The notes under the pieces: model-generated | Database searches by the model: none | The model's input: only the letters and a program-made list of their open reading frames with translations | Told to the model about the DNA's origin: nothing | From: Polyodon spathula | Lineage: Eukaryota > Chordata > Actinopteri > Acipenseriformes > Polyodontidae | DNA length: 64,000 bases | Direction of reading: 5' to 3' | Assembly (NCBI RefSeq): GCF_017654505.1 | Contig: NC_054548.1 | Location: 32,935,774 to 32,999,773 of the forward strand | Program-made: the position numbers and the translations under genes | Shown: positions 58,457 through 64,000 of the stretch, one piece after another | Layout: every line of letters starts with the position of its first letter | Position numbering within the stretch: position 1 is the first letter of the stretch

Positions 58457-59085
58457 TGTAGCAGGGCGGTAGGAAAGCCCTGCTGTTTAAAGGTATTGTT
58501 TGTTTATTTTTAGAACAGGGTCTCCCCCTCAACCCCTGTGTTATTTTGTATTTGTTTATTATGAGTTATTTATTGTATTTATGATGGAGAAAGCCACGGT
58601 TATTATTTTTGTATTTGTTTATTGTATTAAATATGAGGGCGAGAAGCCTTAAATTTTGTTTGGTAGTGTGGATGGGAAGTCCCATCCACAATTAAAAACC
58701 TTGTGCAGAAGGCCATCTCACTATTAATTAGTTATGTGTTTAATTTATTGCCAATCGGGAGATGGTCACCTGCAGCTCTCTGCACTCCGGGGTGGGTGTT
58801 CATGAAGGAGGAACAGGAGCGAGAGAGGAGAACAAAAATTTAAGTAAAACTAGAAACTGGATCAGTGAAGGCGATTGCCCAGCCGGACCTATCGTTTTAG
58901 GTTTTGTGTCCATGATTTGTTTTATTTAAAACTTGTTTCGCTCTGTGAGCAGTGTTTTTGTTTAACTATTTTATTTTTATTTAAATAAATGACACCGCAA
59001 GCGTCTTTTTGCCCTGCAGTACCTTGTGTGTGTTTTGCTTCCTGCATTCCGGCCTGACATCACCACTCACGTCCATCCTGTCACA
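58457..59085 (+). mobile_element. solo LTR (Ty3/Gypsy-like)
   Basis: It starts TGTAGCAGGGCGGTAG, followed by the mirrored GCCCTGC, and ends ..CATCCTGTCACA. The flanks GAAAA (58452-58456) and GAAAG (59086-59090) match at 4 of 5. TTAAATAAATGACACC near 58980 is the likely polyadenylation site. Its R/U5 matches the fragment at 29230-29436, which does have a primer-binding region behind it. Confidence 0.78.
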
Positions 59086-59090
59086 GAAAG

Positions 59091-61390
59091 GTATTATCTT
59101 TTGTTAAACTAGATTGTTTTGTTTTATTGAATGCAATGCTACTACTGGTCCTTAGAAGGCATCTACGAACAGGTCTAGAAGAAAAAAAAGAGGTTTTGTT
59201 TTGCTATACAGCCAGCGTCGCTTTATTGGGACGCAACGGGAGAAGTAAAAATATCCCAAATAAACAGCTGTCCCAATTAAGAGGCATTGAAATGACCTCA
59301 GTCATACTTTTTTTATTTCTAAATGAAAAGAAAAAGAATGAAATCGCATCACATTATGATTAAATGTTAACTGCATAACTCATAATTAAATACATAATTG
59401 TCAGTTGTTTGAAATGAAAAATAATGAAATCACATCTTCTCACAAGTTGAGGCACCTGTGACACTAATTCCTGATTATCATTATCCCGATCAGGCAGCGC
59501 TGACTTCTGCTGCTGTTGTGTATGTACAAGCTGCTGGACTTTCTGGTTAATTAAAAAACCACTGACACATTAACCTCAGTGGATGGTATATTCTGCACTT
59601 GCTAATGCTTTTGTACTTTACTAACTCGGACTGAAGCTTTTTTTATTTATGTCTGTGATCCATAGTGCATTATTTTGTGTTCTGTTTCCACAGATTAAAA
59701 TTATCATTAACAACAATGAGATTTAATTATTATCACTCGCATATGATTGCTGTCCTATGGTACAAGGCAGTAAAGGCATACACAGTTTATCAAGCCTCAT
59801 GCCTTGACTACCATGGTTGTTGCTGAAGAAGCTTGGTATAGGTCCCCAAAGCAGGGCCGGTTTAACCAATATTGTCATGATATGAATAGGGCCCCCAATA
59901 TCCTTTAATCACTGATATGTACACTGTATAAAAGGAGTTATCGTGTGGTATAGTTTTTAAAATGTTCAGCACAATGTAATCGGGTTAGACTCATTCTCTC
60001 CTTAATTGGTTAACACAAGCTCATTATCACATGCGGCGTATATAAACTGGCGTCAGGAAAAGCATTGATTTTATCACAAGCCGAGGTTGCTAGCTGACTG
60101 CAATGTGAGTCTTACCTGTGTGGAAAGTACGTGCCCATGTCTTAGTACAATGTTTGTTTTATTTTTAAAACTATTGACCGCTATTGTAAGTAATTATTAT
60201 GTCGGTATTTGTAGGTTGAACGGTGCAGGACGTTGCCATTATTGCTGTATCTTGAGGTAATGTCAACCCACATTGTATACATTGGTGTTTGTAGGGTAAG
60301 CCTAGATCTGCCTGAGGTAATGCAGTCAAAACTATATTGTATATAGTGGTAAAGTTGTAGGGTGAATGAAACTCCCTGAGGTAATCTGTTTTAATGATAG
60401 TGCTGCTGACATTATTAATAATTTTTATTTTTTGTATTTGCAGACGGAGCAATTGTCAGCTGCTGTTTCTTTTATTGTTATTTTTCTTTTTTTTTTGTTG
60501 TATTGGTATATGCGAGGAGTGGGTATTCTTTATTATTTGCCACACGGTGACCGGTGGTTAGGTTTTTTTTTTTATTCAGAGTTGATTATTTTGATTGTTC
60601 AACTTAGGTTGATGTATTGTTTTTTTTTGTATCACGTTTTGTTTGCACATTTTCTATTTTTTTGTTTTGGAGTTGTTTTTATAATTCTAATTTGCACTGC
60701 TAACCCCTGTTCACCTTGTGGAACGTGATACCCAACCATTATAAACTTAGTTCTTGTGGCACTTTGAAATTAAACTATTACAACTTTATCTCCTTGAATC
60801 CAGGCTGTTCGGGTGACCTCCCACTGGTCTATCCCCGTCCTGCATCTGTGAAATTCTTGAATAATCTGCAATATTTAGTTGTTTTTAATCTTTATACCAT
60901 TTAAAATAATCTGTCTCTACAATAAATTGTTACTCCCTTTTTAAATCCTGATTATGTCTCTGCTTATTTTCATTTAATTGGAAGGGGTCTGTATTTGGGA
61001 AACCTGGCCTTGTTCGCTATTAGTGTGTTTCTAAAACTATTTATTTGGACAAAATTCCCAAAGTGGCGTAGTCAAACAAAGCAGCTAATTATATAATAGG
61101 CACATTGCCATAACTAGTTAAATGTCAAGTCTGGGGACTTTTGTGTTGTTCCGGCATTTAACCATTTCAATTTGCTTTTACCATGGACATTGCTGTATTT
61201 TAAATGTTACTGCTATTCACAAAAATGTCTTTTAGTTCTATATTCCTTGGCTGATCTGTCTAGCAACAACACTGCTCGCCTGATTAAAATAACAGTCATT
61301 TTGCATTACCTGTGTGTCCTGGGTGTTAAATAACGACTGAGGCAGGGCTTCTTGTTTGATTCGATATCTGCTTAGGTGAATGCTTCTTAC
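59091..61390. other. unassigned sequence
   Basis: It contains the short tandem repeat at 60205-60410. A hydrophobic plus frame (60366-60728) has very T-rich codons and no motif, so I do not call it a gene. Confidence 0.4.
60205..60410. repeat. diverged tandem repeat, three units of about 65-85 bp
   Basis: TTTGTAGGTTGAA, TTTGTAGGGTAAG and GTTGTAGGGTGAA each lead to a TGAGGTAATG-like block. The first two units continue with ATTGTATAYA. Confidence 0.65.
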
Positions 61391-61506
61391 CTCACCACTG
61401 AGCCTTGTGTTTCCTTGAAGTGTCTGAAAGTGTGGTAGTCGAAGTTGCATGTTTCCCATGCTGCCATGATTATTTCTAATGGTGACTTCTTCCACAGATG
61501 GTTGAC
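61391..61506 (-). CDS. weak candidate exon of an unknown gene
   Basis: On the minus strand, TATTTAG precedes a 116-nt open stretch ending at GAG with donor GTAAGA. It reads QPSVEEVTIRNNHGSMGNMQ, then LRLPHFQTLQGNTRLSGE. The amino-acid mix looks like a real protein and the donor is strong, but the pyrimidine tract is weak and I know no match. If real, it belongs to a neighbour gene or an upstream exon on the same strand as the DNHD1-like gene. Confidence 0.3.
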
Positions 61507-61862
61507 CTAAATATCCAAAAATATTTTTATCAAATGAGTTTAGCTATGGCTCTCTTCCCATCCCTCGCTTTCTTCATGCACTGCCACTTCACACAGTGTA
61601 CTCTAACCCCTAACTGTAATGTATCTACTTTATTCTATGCTGAAGTTGTACATGCAACTTAAATTGTATTTACTGCATACATTATATATTTTAACTTCTT
61701 TTATAACTACTTAATTTCATTTAGCACCTCTAACCTTAAAAGTGGTGTAACAGGGTGGGACCTGTGCTGTTTCTATGGTGTGTGCATGATCGTGCAGGGG
61801 GAGCTCAGGAGCCACGAAGGGTCTGCCTGTTGATCATGGCAGTGACACGGGGAGGCTAGGAG

Positions 61863-61868
<6 letters not shown>

Positions 61869-61902
<34 letters not shown>
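61869..61902. repeat. (CT)n microsatellite inside the LTR
   Basis: About 34 bp of CT. Confidence 0.95.
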
Positions 61903-61906
<4 letters not shown>

Positions 61907-62341
61907 GGTCGAGAGGCGGGTCTTAAGCGGCGCTCGACCTATAAGAATAATGCTCTGCTACTCCTCAGGTCTGCCCTTCTAGGAGAATGACAACAGGAGC
62001 TCTGGTCAAAAGTGACAGAGAGACCACAACAGAATGCCAGCATCTGGAGCTAATAGACCAGATCAGCAAACCAGGCGGAAGAAGATAGCCTGGAATCAGG
62101 GAAGACAAGCCTTTTTATTACGGTCCCAAGGGGGAACGTGTGTAGTCAGCAGGGAAACCTTGGGCATCCCCACACAGTGTTAGGTAGAGGAGTAGTGAGC
62201 AGGCACAGGCTGAAGACCCAAACCGAACGGGTAGTGACGGTGGGGAAACGCTGCTGAACCCGCAAACTTTTGTTTGAAGTTTTGTTGTGTTTTATTTTCT
62301 CTTTTTGCTTTCACCTTTTGTTTTGGACTATTATTTTGATG

Positions 62342-62342
<1 letters not shown>

Positions 62343-62409
<67 letters not shown>
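62343..62409. repeat. (TG)n microsatellite inside the LTR
   Basis: About 66 bp of TG. Confidence 0.97.
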
Positions 62410-62412
<3 letters not shown>

Positions 62413-62547
62413 TCTTCATTGGCTCCCTGTTTGCCAGCAGCACAGTGCCACCTTGTGGCGAAAATAATTAAGTACACCCCTGCGGGGTGTTCAAAACTTG
62501 AACTTGGTGTCTGTGTCCAGTGAATTCCACCACCCTCCCACATGTGG

Positions 62548-63798
62548 ATAAAGGCTTCAGCTAAATAATTCCTCCTACTAATACTGTATTACTCAGATAT
62601 CAGCTTTTAAATAGACGCTGCCCTCAAACGCCGCTCTCAATAAACGTGCTAAAAAATTAAACGCGCAACTCTGGCTATGTACATGTGACGCCTCCGAAGA
62701 GACTGCAGCCTCAATGCAGCATGTAAGACAAACTTATATACACACACCTTAGTAAGCATGTATTTTATGTTACAGTCCCGAAAGATAACCCACGATGAAC
62801 TACTTACAGCACAGCAGTCCTTCACGTGCCTTTTTTTTCCAGCATAGTTCAGTGCACCACAGCAGGGGATAAAACAAGGCCTTAAATCGTGTAATAAAAC
62901 ATTGCAGCATTTGTAAATCATAATATTATTAATAAAGGCTACCCTCGTTTAAGGCTGCAGTCATTTTGATCAATTTAAAATAAACGCCTCAGCGCCAAAT
63001 TGAAGTAATATGGTACTAATACAATAATACCTTTGCTTCTACTATGTGATTCTCTTCATCACTGATAGCTTTCATAATTGTTTTGACCCCTGGATGTTCT
63101 CTCAGCTACCTCATCTTTAAGATTGTCACCTGATTCCAGATCGTTCGAGTCACTATCAAGATGTTTATCTTTTTTTGGATGAGGTATGGTTTTTATTGGG
63201 TTGAAGAACTTTGACTTGGTCTTGAGGCCTACTGTATGTTGCTTTTTATTCCAACCTTCTTCTTAACAATCAATATCCATCACTCTGTGCAGCTGGACAT
63301 ATCAAACTTTAAATTTTCATCAAGTCTGTTGTTGAGAATATGTTCAAGATATGAACCTTTGAGACAGACATGCATTTCTCAAAGAAACTCTGCAGGTTTT
63401 ACTTTTTTGTTTTTTTCTGCATCACAATGTTCATCCACTCTACATGACAGTTTGTATCTTAGCTCCCAGTAACTTCTGCTTTTGTTACTTCTTTTCTGTC
63501 GTGCTTATTGGGTGCATATCTACTTAAGTCACCAAGATGTATCCATTCCCAGAGTGTAACAATTGGCAAGTAGTCATTCTGCAGGACGTCAAGAATCCCA
63601 GGACAGTAGAAGAAAGGATCGGATCATTGCTCCCCACAGTATCACTGTCTGTCACAAAATTGTTACTTTCTTTAGAATCACTAAAAAAGTTTTCATCAGT
63701 ACTAATTTCACCTTTGTCTGCCACATGACCACTTGGTACATGTTCTGTCTCATTAAGCTTTCTCAGATTCCTTCTTTTTCCTCCACTGTACTCTAATT
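62548..63798. other. unassigned sequence, part possibly a Tigger-related MITE
   Basis: From about 62582 to 63014 the edges carry weakly inverted motifs (AAATAGACGCTGCC left, AAATAAACGCCTCAGCGCC right), like the AAACGCC part of the Tigger ends at 21120. A minus frame at 63524-63724 is acidic and Ser/Asp-rich (GEISTDENFFSDSKESNN) but has no recognisable domain. Confidence 0.3.
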
Positions 63799-64000
63799 AC
63801 ATAAGAACATAAGAACATAAGAAAGTTTACAAACGAAAGGAGGCCATTTGGCCCATCTTGCTTGTTAGTAGCTTATTAATCTCAAAATCTCATCAAGCAG
63901 CTTCTGGAAGGATCCCAGGGTATCAGCTTCAACAACATTACTGGGGAGTTGATTCCAGACCCTTACGATTCTCTGTGTAAAAAAGTGCCTCCTATTTTCT
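63799..64000 (-). mobile_element. CR1 3'-end fragment, minus strand, running off the window
   Basis: It matches the inverse of the CR1 3' end from the octamer tail (CATAAGAACATAAGAACATA) through CAACAACATTACTGGGGAGT to ..CTCTGTGTAAAAAAGTG. It continues beyond 64000. Confidence 0.9.

Larger units (their letters stand above)
61746..62542 (+). mobile_element. solo LTR, same family as 16795-17534
   Basis: It starts TGTAACAGGGTGGGACC and ends CACCCTCCCACA. The flanks AGTGG (61741-61745) and TGTGG (62543-62547) match at 4 of 5. A TATA-like CGACCTATAAGAATAATGC lies near 61940, at the place of CGATAAAATGACG in the other copy. It has gained (CT)n and (TG)n tracts. Confidence 0.75.

Noticed and set aside
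60366..60728. Hydrophobic 120-codon frame that could suggest a membrane protein
   Set aside because: The codons are simply T-rich DNA (Phe/Leu/Ile/Val). There is no homologous motif, splice context or start context.
62180..62543. His-Thr and Cys-Val repeat frames
   Set aside because: Translations of the (TG)n tract inside an LTR.

Overview
The window looks like vertebrate genomic DNA from a ray-finned fish. The evidence is one spliced dynein-heavy-chain-like gene broken by long introns, and a very dense mix of Tc1/mariner, hAT, pogo/Tigger, CR1, L2, DIRS, Penelope-like and Ty3/Gypsy elements plus tRNA-derived SINEs. The abundance of one CR1 3' end with (TTCTTATG)n tails, alongside DIRS and Gypsy LTRs, suggests a non-teleost lineage such as sturgeon or paddlefish. 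That species guess is inference only. AT-rich spacer DNA and (TA)n, (AAT)n, (TG)n and (CT)n microsatellites fill the rest.

The host gene lies on the minus strand in the first 36 kb. Six coding exons, each with GT/AG junctions and matching phases, join into a continuous 454-residue N-terminal segment. I read it as a DNHD1-like (dynein heavy chain domain-containing 1) protein. It starts at an ATG at 35730 and runs out of the window past position 1. Its introns carry nearly all of the mobile DNA in 1-35 kb; intron 4 alone is about 22 kb. It contains a CR1 element with an uninterrupted 892-codon endonuclease/reverse transcriptase frame, antisense to the gene.

Upstream of the gene (about 36-64 kb) I find no certain host gene, only one weak exon-like segment near 61.4 kb. 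This part holds a hAT transposase relic, a LINE relic with a YMDD-type reverse transcriptase box, a Tc1 deletion derivative, a DIRS-type tyrosine-recombinase retrotransposon, a Penelope-like GIY-YIG fragment, a broken L2 LINE and several solo LTRs.

The clearest information here is the nesting. Target-site duplications and paralogous empty sites show the order of insertion: Tc1 inside hAT inside DIRS (43.5-48.6 kb); hAT inside Tc1 (3.3-5.8 kb); a solo LTR inside Tc1 (16.2-18.1 kb); a fold-back element inside CR1 (30.2-31.6 kb); and a hAT fold-back, an L2, an LTR and a SINE all inside one Tc1 (32.5-34.8 kb). I found no convincing undescribed biological system. The best leads are the DIRS integration with its empty-site paralogue, the intact CR1 frame, and a recurring LTR class that begins with a short inverted repeat.
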